NCBI GenBank assembly: GCA_964522105.1
Contig: CAZFVA010000014.1
Location: 1 to 64,000 of the forward strand
DNA: 64,000 bases
Source: JAGOFO01 sp964522105
GTDB taxonomy: Bacteria > Myxococcota_A > UBA9042 > DTJE01
Reading direction: 5' to 3'
Shown here piece after piece: positions 8,510 through 16,585 of this stretch; positions within the stretch are counted from its first letter, which is position 1; each line of letters begins with the position of its first letter. The notes under the pieces are model-generated. The model worked only from the letters and a program-made list of their open reading frames with translations. It did no database searches and was not told the origin of the DNA. Both the position numbers and the translations under genes were made by a program.

Positions 8510-10321
8510 TTAATTACAGGCGCCGGTTGTGAATGTCCAACCGATGATTATGTCTTCCCGCCTTTCGACCAGCTTGTTGTCCAGCACGAGGGCATCAAAC
8601 AGCGGCTTGTATATGGTGCGCAGCGCTTCAAGGTTCTTCAGGACCGGTATGACACCGAACATGCCGCTTTTCGCTGCAATGCGCATCTCTTCTGTGATTA
8701 CCTTAAGCGGTGCCCCCACAGGGTCAATGCCTGCTTCCATCGAGAAGCCAAGAATCAGGGTATCAAGGGTGCTGTCCAGATTCGGTGAATTCCACGTCAT
8801 GCCGCCGTTTCCATCGTCACTGACCAGCGGGTTATCCGCATAACCTGTGATCGTGCCATCGGTTGCCATGACAGGAAGGCCGACTCTGGTCAGGCCGAAG
8901 TAAGTTTCTTCGACAGTTGCCCGTGTCTTTGCGACGTTCTTGATACCGTTTGTGGCGATGACCATATACTGGGTTGCGGGCGTCAGGTCGGCGGTCGGCT
9001 TAACTACGACTTTCGTTATGCCGCCGTCATTTGTCGGCGTAACTGTTGCCGCGACCTCTTCAAGGACTTTGGCTGTGTCGCCGGAAACCTTGAACACTTT
9101 GACTGTGTCTGCGGTGATTGTGTCAATCGCAACTTCAGATTTGAACTGGAAGCCCGCGCTTGTCGTGCACGAAGCTGCTGCTTTCTGCAGTGCGCCTGTG
9201 CCGTCCACGAAATCAGCCGGTTCAGGAACGATGGCGTTCCCACCCATAAGCGCGTTGGTCGCATTAAAGAACGTCGGCATCGGGTTTGAAACTGTGGTCC
9301 AGTGGAAGGCTGCCACTATTTCAGTACGCTTGCGCACGTCTTTCACGTCCGTCAGATTTTCCCAGATCTTGATTGCATAGTTTGTGATCTGTCTGGCGCC
9401 TTCAGCCTGCTGAATGGCCGGAAGCCCCGTCAGAATGCTGTTGACCGGCGCACCCTGTACATTAATGTACCTGAGACCGACTTCAGCCTCGGTGATCGGG
9501 TTGGTCGTCGTGAACATCTCGCCGCCCTTATCTTCGGCAGCAAAAACAAGGAAAGTGCTGTCAACCTGAACGGTTGCGAGCGCCGGGTTGTCCTCGGCGT
9601 CAACAACGTTTGCCTTGACACCGGTCTGCAGGTCGTCCGCGACATCTGCGTTCATACCTGTGACCACAACCATATAAGTGTGGCCGGGCAGGAAATCGGC
9701 CGGGGGCTGCAGCGGGCCGCCCGGGATCAGGCGCAGCGACAGGTAGTACGGCATCTCGGTCCGGCCTTCGAAATTGATAACACGGTAGTACTGCGCCGGC
9801 ATGATCACGATTGGTGTGGTTGTGTCCGTGATGTCCAGCAGGAACAGGTTGGCCGTTGCGCCGTTCGTCCCGTCATACGGAACAAGCGAGTCATAGTCAG
9901 GCAGCTTCGAAAACGGAATCTTCGGGGCAAAACTGGTGACCCAGCCGTCAAGCTTGTTCATACCGGCAACAAGCGTTTTTGTCAGATCCGAATCTTCGGG
10001 AACGGTATAACCGAGGGCCGCCTTAGCTTCAACGGCTGCTGCGTCGGTAATCGGCAGGGCCATGTAAACCGGGGCCGCTTCAGGCAGTGGCATGCCCGGG
10101 AAATACACGAATTCTGCCTGCTTTACCGGGTTCAGGAAATTGTTGGGAAGCGGGATAACCCCCCAGTCGGGATTGTTGATAAGGATAGGTGTACTTTCGT
10201 AGTTGTACTCCCCGGGTGTTACAAGTTCAGGCGCCTCAATGCACCCCGCAGTAAAGGCTGCAACAGCCAGAACTGCGAGACCAGTGAGGACGGATACTGT
10301 CAGCTTTCGTCCTTCACGCAT
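8510..10321 (-). CDS. VolA/Pla-1-like Ig-fold lipoprotein paired with FadL
   Basis: The protein has 603 residues and lipobox FTAGC (Cys27). The motif DWGVIPLPNNFL near the start and the motifs LEALRTIYKPLFDALV and DIIIGWTFTTG at the end resemble the N-terminal region of VolA and Pla-1/cef extracellular lipases. In Vibrio, volA lies beside fadL. Residues of about 380-470 (VKVFKVSGDTAKVLEEV, TPATQYMVIATNGIKN) look like a bacterial Ig/SbsA-type domain. I see no GxSxG nucleophile elbow or alpha/beta-hydrolase domain, so this looks like the binding module without the lipase. ATG at 10321 has an AGGAGGGG site; the in-frame ATG at 10351 lies before it and would split the signal peptide. It is the first gene of a two-gene operon with fadL. 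Confidence 0.78.
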   Translation of the reverse strand: MREGRKLTVSVLTGLAVLAVAAFTAGCIEAPELVTPGEYNYESTPILINNPDWGVIPLPNNFLNPVKQAEFVYFPGMPLPEAAPVYMALPITDAAAVEAKAALGYTVPEDSDLTKTLVAGMNKLDGWVTSFAPKIPFSKLPDYDSLVPYDGTNGATANLFLLDITDTTTPIVIMPAQYYRVINFEGRTEMPYYLSLRLIPGGPLQPPADFLPGHTYMVVVTGMNADVADDLQTGVKANVVDAEDNPALATVQVDSTFLVFAAEDKGGEMFTTTNPITEAEVGLRYINVQGAPVNSILTGLPAIQQAEGARQITNYAIKIWENLTDVKDVRKRTEIVAAFHWTTVSNPMPTFFNATNALMGGNAIVPEPADFVDGTGALQKAAASCTTSAGFQFKSEVAIDTITADTVKVFKVSGDTAKVLEEVAATVTPTNDGGITKVVVKPTADLTPATQYMVIATNGIKNVAKTRATVEETYFGLTRVGLPVMATDGTITGYADNPLVSDDGNGGMTWNSPNLDSTLDTLILGFSMEAGIDPVGAPLKVITEEMRIAAKSGMFGVIPVLKNLEALRTIYKPLFDALVLDNKLVERREDIIIGWTFTTGACN

Positions 10322-10566
10322 GTTTTTCCCCTCCTGGAAAGTTGATTTCAATCCTTTCGGATGACTCCGATGCAGTTACAAAAAACCCATCTGACACGGT
10401 TATACCGGTACTGATCGGATCTTTGTAGTCTACGCTTATTTTCCTAATAGTAAATTATCTGACAGTCAAGCTGTATGGAAGCAAATCGTTGACAGTGCTA
10501 CTATTGCCTGCAAACAGGCATGAACCGATCCATGTCCCGAAATGGCGGGAAAGAAGGGGTTTTGGC

Positions 10567-13500
10567 ATGTATGAAAAACGTACATGGACGTCCCGGGGAA
10601 AATCTTTCCTGATGTTCATGGCGTGGGCTGTTTTTCTGGTCGGTGTGTCGTTCTTCAGTCTTCCAGCCGCTCAACTTCTGATCGAAGGCTGGATAGTTCT
10701 AATCATATTTTCCATATACGTCTTTGCCGTCAGAACTTTCAAACTGTCGGGCGATCACTATTTCCGTTATCTGGGCAGCGCTTACCTGGGCGTGGCTTTT
10801 GTCGAATCGGTTCAGTTTCTGTCGTTTCCGGGACTCGGTATCTTCAGTGAAGCCATTTCGACACATTCGATGCAGTTCTGGCTGGTGGCAAGATTTCTTC
10901 AGGCGTTGATAATCCTTTTTGCGCCTTTCGCGGTCAGGTTGCGCGCGGGTCGTTTCTGGTGGGTATTAATCTCGGTTGCCATCGGTGTTGCCCTTGTTCT
11001 TCCTGTTCTGATGACAGGTCACTCTTCTGCCAATATCGTCACTCGTGTCGGTATTCCGCCGTTCAGTCGGTATCTGGAACTGGTCATCTGCTTGATGCTG
11101 GCTGGCGCTGCAATCAAATTGATCAAGGTGTACCGGGCCGGATGCAGAAAACAACCTGGTCAGATTACAGGTCCCGGCAATGCACGCGTAATGCTGATTT
11201 CAATCGCGGTCATCATCGTCGCTGAATTGTTGCAGATTGTCATCGGCGCCAGGGACGGTTGGGTGATAATCGCCAGCCACCTGCTGGTTGTCGGATCCCT
11301 GTATATTGTCCTGGAAGGCCTGTTGTTCCGGGGGCTTGACGTTCCAGTCGGCCTGATTTCGCGATCAAAGTCCCAGCTTGAAGCGGCTATGGGTGCTGCA
11401 GCGGACGGCCTGCTGATTAATGATCTGACGGGTCAGGTCATCGCGGCCAATATGCGGTTCAAGACGATGGCGTGTATCAGCTTTGACCCTGGACGCGATC
11501 AGAACGCTTCGGAAATGCTTCTATCCATAATAAACAATGCTGTAGCACCTGTTCCGTTGCTGGCGCGGACAGATGAATTGATGAATTCGACCAGGTCCGA
11601 AGGTTTTGAACGTTTTGTTATGAAGGACGGCCGGGTTTTTGAAATGTTTTCATACCCTTACTATTTTGATGGCCGCATTGATGGAAGGGTCTGGAGTTTC
11701 CGTGATGTGTCGCTTCGTGAAAGGGCTACGACACAGCTCGAGATTTCCAGCAGAAGGATGGACAACATTCTGGTCGCCGCAGGCGAAGGCATGTTCGAGA
11801 TAAATCTTGATACCGGGACAGTCTGGGCCCATCCGAACTGGTCGTCGGTAGTCGGTTGCAGGCCTGACGAAGTGCCGTCATCCCTGGTTGATCTGGAAAA
11901 GCTGTTTCATCCAGACGATTTGCCGCACGTTCAGCGTGAAATGCGCCTGCTGTACAGAAAACTCGGGGAATTCCGTGTCGAGTTCAGGATGGCCGATATC
12001 AGCGGTGCCTGGAGATGGTTTCTTGCCGTTGGCAGGGTGGATGTATTTGAGTCGGGGCGCATTCTGCTTGGTGTTCAGCGCGACATAACTTCTGAAAAAA
12101 CAAGGGAGGCCGAGATCAGGCGTCAGCGAGGTCTGATGGAGGCATTCATTGAAAACATGCCTCTGGGGGCGTTCGTAAAGGAAGTTTCGTCGGGCCGTTA
12201 CGTTATCTGGAACAATTCTCTGGCCAGGCTTTCAGGTGTTATTCCGTCACAGGTTATCGGGCGCCGGGACGACGAAATCTTCGGGGCCGAGCTTGCGCCC
12301 AGGCTTGCCAAGTCTGACGAAGAAGTGGTCAAGCAGGGCGTGTCGGTGGTGATAGAAAATTCATGGATTGGTGAAGCCAGTGGCCGAAATATCAGGCTTC
12401 GCAAAGTTCCGGTCATTGATGCCGATCGCGTTGTGCGTTTGATTATTGGTGTCGTTGAAGACGTTACTCAGCAGCAGCAGATGGAACGGTTGATTCTAAG
12501 ATCGCGCAGCATGGAATCGCTTGGTCGCCTGGCCGGTGGAATTGCCCATGATTTCAACAACATCCTTCAGGTCATCATCGGTAATGCAGAATCCCTCAGG
12601 ACAGGTATTGTGACTGGTGGTTCCAGCAGGCCGGATGGTGGGCCTGTCGTTACAGAAGACGTGGATCAGATACTGGAGGCCGGTGACCGCGCGATGGAAT
12701 TGATCAGGCAGCTTCTGACTTTCAGCAGGCAGGACAGCATGACTGCCGAGGTAATTGATCTGGACACGGTCGTGTCTGACATGATGAAGATGCTTGGCAG
12801 GGTAATCGGGGCAGATATCACAACCGAGGTAAAGCTGTCTGGGCAGAGCGTTTCCGTCATGGCCGAGCGCAGCCGTATTGAACAGATAGTCATGAATTTG
12901 ACGGTCAATGCTTCAGATGCGATGCCGTACGGTGGAAATCTGCTCGTTCAGACAGGGCGTACCGTTGTGGACGAAGTGTTTGCCGTTTTGCATCCAGGTT
13001 CCATTCCTGGTGAATATGCGATGATTTCTGTGCGGGATACCGGTATAGGCATACCGCGTGAGGTTCTGGAGCATATCTACGAGCCGTTCTTTTCGACCAA
13101 AGGCGTTGGCAAGGGTACCGGGCTCGGTCTGTCGACAGTCTATGGAATTGTGGACAGTTTGAACGGTTTCATGCTGGTCGAAAGCCAGTCCGGGAAGGGC
13201 ACTGAATTCAGTGTTTTCCTGCCGCTGCAGGTTTCGCGTGTGCCAGACCGGGTGGCCGCGGATGCCGTGTCAGAAAATGCATCCGATCAGGTATCAGACA
13301 AGCCACGGACCGTTTTGCTGGCCGAGTCTGATGAAGCTGTAATGGCAGCATCCAGCCACGTGCTGTCACGTGCGGGATATCGTGTTATTCAGGCCTCAAG
13401 CGGTCCGGAGGTGCTCCAGCGCCTGTGGGAAATTGACAAAAATGGTGGCGTTGATCTGCTGATTCTGGATGTCGTCATGGCCGGGATGGGTGGGCGGGAT

Positions 13501-13710
13501 ATCTATGACAGGTACCGGGCTGACCATCCTGGCACGCCTGTGCTGTTCTGCAGTGGTGACAGTTCTGTCATGATCGAGCAACCGTATCTGGATGAAACCG
13601 GAGCCATTCTTTTGCGGAAACCGTACATCGGGCGACAGCTTCTTTTTGCCGTCAGGTCACTTCTTCAAGCTCATCTGAATAAAAAAGCTGAAAAAGTTAA
13701 AAAAAGTTAA
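10567..13710 (+). CDS. MASE3-PAS hybrid sensor histidine kinase with receiver
   Basis: The protein has 1047 residues. The N-terminal 250 hold seven or so membrane segments whose pattern (HYFRYLGSAYLGVAFVE, then SMQFWLVARFLQALI) matches MASE3 sensor domains. Three PAS-like domains follow (about 265-640; the second and third contain GCRPDEVPSSL and SGVIPSQVIGRRDDEIF). HisKA has phospho-acceptor His661 in GGIAHDFNN. HATPase_c has DTGIGIP (Asp824) and GKGTGLGLSTVYGIV. The C-terminal receiver has phospho-acceptor Asp968 in LLILDVVMAGMGG. ATG at 10567 has an AAGGGG site; the upstream TTG at 10489 lacks one. The C-terminus is Lys-rich because the gene ends in an A-rich tract. No DNA-binding partner is adjacent. 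Confidence 0.93.
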   Translation: MYEKRTWTSRGKSFLMFMAWAVFLVGVSFFSLPAAQLLIEGWIVLIIFSIYVFAVRTFKLSGDHYFRYLGSAYLGVAFVESVQFLSFPGLGIFSEAISTHSMQFWLVARFLQALIILFAPFAVRLRAGRFWWVLISVAIGVALVLPVLMTGHSSANIVTRVGIPPFSRYLELVICLMLAGAAIKLIKVYRAGCRKQPGQITGPGNARVMLISIAVIIVAELLQIVIGARDGWVIIASHLLVVGSLYIVLEGLLFRGLDVPVGLISRSKSQLEAAMGAAADGLLINDLTGQVIAANMRFKTMACISFDPGRDQNASEMLLSIINNAVAPVPLLARTDELMNSTRSEGFERFVMKDGRVFEMFSYPYYFDGRIDGRVWSFRDVSLRERATTQLEISSRRMDNILVAAGEGMFEINLDTGTVWAHPNWSSVVGCRPDEVPSSLVDLEKLFHPDDLPHVQREMRLLYRKLGEFRVEFRMADISGAWRWFLAVGRVDVFESGRILLGVQRDITSEKTREAEIRRQRGLMEAFIENMPLGAFVKEVSSGRYVIWNNSLARLSGVIPSQVIGRRDDEIFGAELAPRLAKSDEEVVKQGVSVVIENSWIGEASGRNIRLRKVPVIDADRVVRLIIGVVEDVTQQQQMERLILRSRSMESLGRLAGGIAHDFNNILQVIIGNAESLRTGIVTGGSSRPDGGPVVTEDVDQILEAGDRAMELIRQLLTFSRQDSMTAEVIDLDTVVSDMMKMLGRVIGADITTEVKLSGQSVSVMAERSRIEQIVMNLTVNASDAMPYGGNLLVQTGRTVVDEVFAVLHPGSIPGEYAMISVRDTGIGIPREVLEHIYEPFFSTKGVGKGTGLGLSTVYGIVDSLNGFMLVESQSGKGTEFSVFLPLQVSRVPDRVAADAVSENASDQVSDKPRTVLLAESDEAVMAASSHVLSRAGYRVIQASSGPEVLQRLWEIDKNGGVDLLILDVVMAGMGGRDIYDRYRADHPGTPVLFCSGDSSVMIEQPYLDETGAILLRKPYIGRQLLFAVRSLLQAHLNKKAEKVKKS

Positions 13711-13973
13711 AAAAAAGTTAAATTTTTTTCAGATTTTTCAAAAACATGGAAAGTCTGGAAACGCGGATTTTGCGGGGCAAAGGTGTGTCCGGTCCGCACT
13801 GCTGGCTGACGTGCGCCCTGTTGAAAAAAGATATCGTAGATTCCATGCATATCCCGTCGTCATGCAGGTGCTCGCAGCCTTGATAAACGGGCAGGAAAGG
13901 CCTGTTCAAAAAGTGTGCAAAATTAATTCGGGTCTTATTTATCCTGTTTGGATTCGTCAATAAAAACATAGAC
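13711..13973. other. Intergenic, A/T tracts after the histidine kinase
   Basis: No credible gene is seen. The first 40 bases continue the A-tract that ends the kinase gene: AAAAAGTTA is repeated three times with increasing A-length, followed by seven T's, so a weak A/T hairpin could end the kinase transcript. The rest has no obvious hairpin or ORF and leads into the promoter of the structured RNA. Confidence 0.5.
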
Positions 13974-14002
13974 TTGTCGGTTATTTTAGACAGTGCTATT
14001 GA
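13974..14002 (+). promoter_or_regulatory. Candidate sigma70 promoter of the large RNA
   Basis: TTGTCG (13974-13979) and TATTGA (13997-14002) are separated by 17 bases and sit immediately before the structured region. Matches to TTGACA/TATAAT are moderate (4/6 and 3/6), so this is inferred mainly from position. A start near 14009 would place the first base about 24 nucleotides upstream of the long terminal helix. Confidence 0.35.
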
Positions 14003-14008
14003 CTCGGA

Positions 14009-15144
14009 TTTGGTGGAGCATTACATTTGGAATTGGACGTGGTGACGGAAGTTGGATGGCCGGTCCGACATTCGTTTTGAACCCCGCGAGGGGCGATTGA
14101 CGGAACGAGGACAGAAACCTCGAAGGGGCCGGCAGTCTCGGAAGAGACAAGCTGATTTCCTTGATCTTTGAAACTCTGTAGTACAGGGACAGGTACCCGG
14201 ACCGGGAACTTTCTTGAAGTACCTGAGAGGAGGCTTGAAAAAGCCAAGAGCAGGGAAAGGGAAAGCCCCAGGGAGGGAGAAACCCAGGAGAGCCAGGACA
14301 CCGAAACGAGGGGAAACCCCACGCCGGAGTCCCAACCGACAGAAGGCTTAAACCCCTGAAGCGAGGCCGCGATGGTTTTTGCATCGTGCGGAATTCGCAC
14401 ATGTCCTGTTGATGACCCGGAACCTGAATTCGTTGACCCGAAATGGTTAACGAATTCTGGCGTACCGACGTAGGCCAGCCGCGAAAGCGGCGCGGATAAG
14501 TTGGCGTCCGGCGAGACAGGTCGCCCATTGACTTCGGTCAATCAGGCATGCGCAAGACTGGTTCGCTAATCGCAAGAGGGGAAATCCAGACCGAGAGGTC
14601 AGGATGATTTCTGTCAGGTCAAGCTCTGAAGGGCACTGAACCCCATGAACGCACCCGGTTGAAAGACATCGGGGAGATCGATTCGGGAGTAAAGCGTCGA
14701 ATTGCATGGTAAGCAAAAGGACGCAACATGACCCGGGCATGGAAAGCCCGGGGGCGGTGGCTCGAATCGGTTGGGTTGCGTTGAAGGGGCAAAAAACCTC
14801 GAGAGAGCAGGCACCATTTATTGGTGCGGGTACCCCGGGTCACACTCTGAAGTGGACCGAAGTCTGAGGGAGGTTTCGCGAACCCGGTAACAGGGGACGC
14901 GCCCTTCAACCGAAAACCGTGAAGCGGCCGAACCGCAGGACGGGAGCGTCGAACCAATAAGACGCGTAGGTTGTCGGGGAGTCTTCGAGAGACACGCAAA
15001 CCACACGAGAGGATGTCGTCAGGCAGTGATGTCGAAGCGACAGCTCGGGATATACCATAGCTCTGAGGAGGCACACGGCCGTCCTCAACCCTGTCATTAC
15101 GTCTAAATAAAGGGCATCTGGCTTCGGCCAGGTGCCTTTTTTTT
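14009..15144 (+). ncRNA. Very large structured noncoding RNA, class not recognised
   Basis: An RNA of about 1.1 kb is suggested by dense complementary helices read on the + strand. The two ends pair: 14033-14048 with 15091-15106, 16 contiguous base pairs including G-U. Inside are a junction closed by 14059-14066/14126-14133 and hairpins at 14082-14093 (GCGA loop), 14106-14122, 14135-14148 (GGAA), 14190-14225, 14232-14245 (GAAA), 14310-14320, 14370-14386, 14386-14400, 14426-14457 (13 bp), 14478-14491 (GAAA), 14527-14542 (UUCG), 14589-14600 (GAGA), 14721-14781 enclosing 14732-14752, 14811-14827, 14838-14858, 14872-14884, 14946-14965, 15030-15042 and 15064-15087. An intrinsic terminator follows. 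The + strand is purine-rich. I find no RNase P, tmRNA, SRP, rRNA or group II domain V signature, and no reverse transcriptase nearby. The size exceeds that of OLE, ROOL or GOLLD as I know them. Function unknown. Confidence 0.8.
15113..15144 (+). terminator. Rho-independent terminator of the large RNA
   Basis: A 10-bp stem (15113-15122 with 15127-15136) is capped by a UUCG tetraloop and followed by eight T's (15137-15144). It is among the clearest intrinsic terminators in the window. On the opposite strand the stem is followed by CCCTTTATTTA, so it may also terminate the convergent PI-PLC gene, whose stop codon lies at its edge. Confidence 0.9.
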
Positions 15145-16333
15145 ATCTGAGATTTTCAAGCATGATTGATGTGCAGCCGACCGGGGCGTTGATCGGGTTG
15201 CATCTGGCCGGGTTGCCTTCGGGGATGTCGAATCTGTATCCGGCACCGGTTCCGGAAGTCACGTTCAGTTCTGACGGGTGATCTGTGTTTATCAGGTGTG
15301 CGCCGGAACGAAGGGCGGCTGCCGACTGGATTTGGAATTCTTCAAATGTTGTTTCAACACCGTCTGCGTTGGACCTTACGAGATAGTTTTCCGCCAGGGC
15401 TGCGGTGATTTCTGTTTCGCGTTCAGGGTTATCGGGACCGTTCAACTCAAGCACAGAAGACCACGTTTCGCCTTTGCCGTTTCTGGCGAATATCAGTGCA
15501 TCCTGAAGGTCAGGGTGCTCGGCCAGGTACGAATCGTGATGTGCGTTGTTATCAAGCAATACGAACATTACCTTGTTGCGGCACTGGCGAAGGGTCGGCC
15601 AGCCGTCGGTCGTCAATGCTTCACGAAGGGTCGCATGTGCGCCACGCACATCGTCAGGTTTGATGATGTCGTCTTCGGAAAAAACCGAAAGAATTTCGTT
15701 TTCAGCCATACCCAGTTTGCCTAGAAGACTGAGGTCGTCGCCATCCAGTTCATCCTTGGGTTCAATCATGATAATTACTGGCAGGTGATCGTGGTTGTTG
15801 TTGGACCATGTCTTCACCAGCGACAGGCACTCGGTAAATTTCTGGCACGTTGTGCCCGGATCGGCGCCGGGAAGATGATAAACATCAAGTGTGTCTTCGT
15901 AGTTCAGGTGGATGTCCAGTTCGATCTGGCGGACCCCCTGTTCTTCAAGCTGTACGTTCAGCGGGTCCATTGTGCACAGCCATTCCGGTACCGCATCAAA
16001 CGTCTGGAGGTGGTAGCTGTTGTGTGTGCCCTTGATTTGTATCTGGTTCAGCCTGATTTCATCGTCCATCGTCAGCGTATCGGGGCCGAGGTCCTGCGGA
16101 CCGGGGTCGGTTGCGTCGGAAGTGTCTTCAGTGGTCGCGACGTCTGAATTGTCGCTGGCGTCCCGAACTTCGCCGGTGTCTGAAATGTCGTCGGGTTCAG
16201 TCGCATCAATCGCGTCTGCCACATCAGGTGCTGTGGTGTCGCTGGCATCGGAAAACACTGAATATCTGGTCGAGCAGCCTGCCGCGATAACCATCACGGA
16301 CAGCAGGCAGGCGGTGAAAATAGTTTTCTTCAT
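15143..16333 (-). CDS. Ca2+-dependent PI-PLC-like lipoprotein
   Basis: The protein has 396 residues with lipobox AAGC (Cys20) and an Asp/Thr/Val-rich spacer to about residue 85. The catalytic domain opens with IQIKGTHNSYH, then QIELDIHLNYEDTLDVYH and LPVIIMIEPKDE, the pattern of Ca2+-dependent phosphoinositide phospholipase C (SaPLC1-like TIM-barrel family, two catalytic His plus acidic metal ligands). Such enzymes cleave phosphodiester headgroups of lipids; the natural substrate here is unknown. ATG at 16333 begins the signal peptide and follows GAGGGTG; an upstream in-frame ATG at 16411 would bury it. The gene converges on the large RNA, and its stop overlaps the last T's of the terminator. 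Confidence 0.85.
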   Translation of the reverse strand: MKKTIFTACLLSVMVIAAGCSTRYSVFSDASDTTAPDVADAIDATEPDDISDTGEVRDASDNSDVATTEDTSDATDPGPQDLGPDTLTMDDEIRLNQIQIKGTHNSYHLQTFDAVPEWLCTMDPLNVQLEEQGVRQIELDIHLNYEDTLDVYHLPGADPGTTCQKFTECLSLVKTWSNNNHDHLPVIIMIEPKDELDGDDLSLLGKLGMAENEILSVFSEDDIIKPDDVRGAHATLREALTTDGWPTLRQCRNKVMFVLLDNNAHHDSYLAEHPDLQDALIFARNGKGETWSSVLELNGPDNPERETEITAALAENYLVRSNADGVETTFEEFQIQSAAALRSGAHLINTDHPSELNVTSGTGAGYRFDIPEGNPARCNPINAPVGCTSIMLENLR

Positions 16334-16475
16334 GTTTTGAACACCCTCAAAAACGACTTCTTTGAACAGAACCCGGTGGACGCCGGATATCTTAGGTTTT
16401 TTTGTTCGCAATCTGTAAGTAAACTGTTCAGAAAGTGTTCACAAATTGTGTTGGCGCGGGCAGGTCCATGTCCGA

Positions 16476-16584
16476 CGCATCCTGAAGGGATGCGCCAAAC
16501 ATAGCCCAGGGTAAACGGAGCGCCTCGCGACGGACGACCCTGGGATTGATGGTGTTTTTTATGATTTGAGGCCCCGAAGGGGCC
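16476..16584. repeat. REP-like composite palindromic element
   Basis: Three perfect hairpins lie in 109 bases between two reverse-strand genes: 16476-16482/16488-16494 (CGCATCC stem), 16505-16512/16537-16544 (CCCAGGGT stem enclosing 24 bases) and 16570-16575/16579-16584 (GGCCCC stem). The structure and phrasing resemble dispersed palindromic intergenic repeats found in many environmental bacteria. Whether it is repeated elsewhere in this genome cannot be seen; only one copy is in the window. Confidence 0.5.
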
Positions 16585-16585
16585 G

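Noticed and set aside
9302..10345. 347-codon forward ORF opposite the VolA-like gene
   Set aside because: It has no family motif; the reverse gene has a signal peptide, lipobox, ribosome-binding site and family motifs. It is a shadow.
13986..15097. Six long reverse-strand ORFs (up to 181 codons) as proteins
   Set aside because: All three frames are open at once, the products are Arg/Ser/Pro-rich with no domain, and the opposite strand folds into many stable helices ending in a terminator.
14009..15144. Group II intron, RNase P RNA, tmRNA or rRNA fragment
   Set aside because: No domain V pattern or GUGYG start, no RNase P P4 sequence, no tmRNA-Ala ends, no rRNA-like block. No reverse transcriptase nearby.
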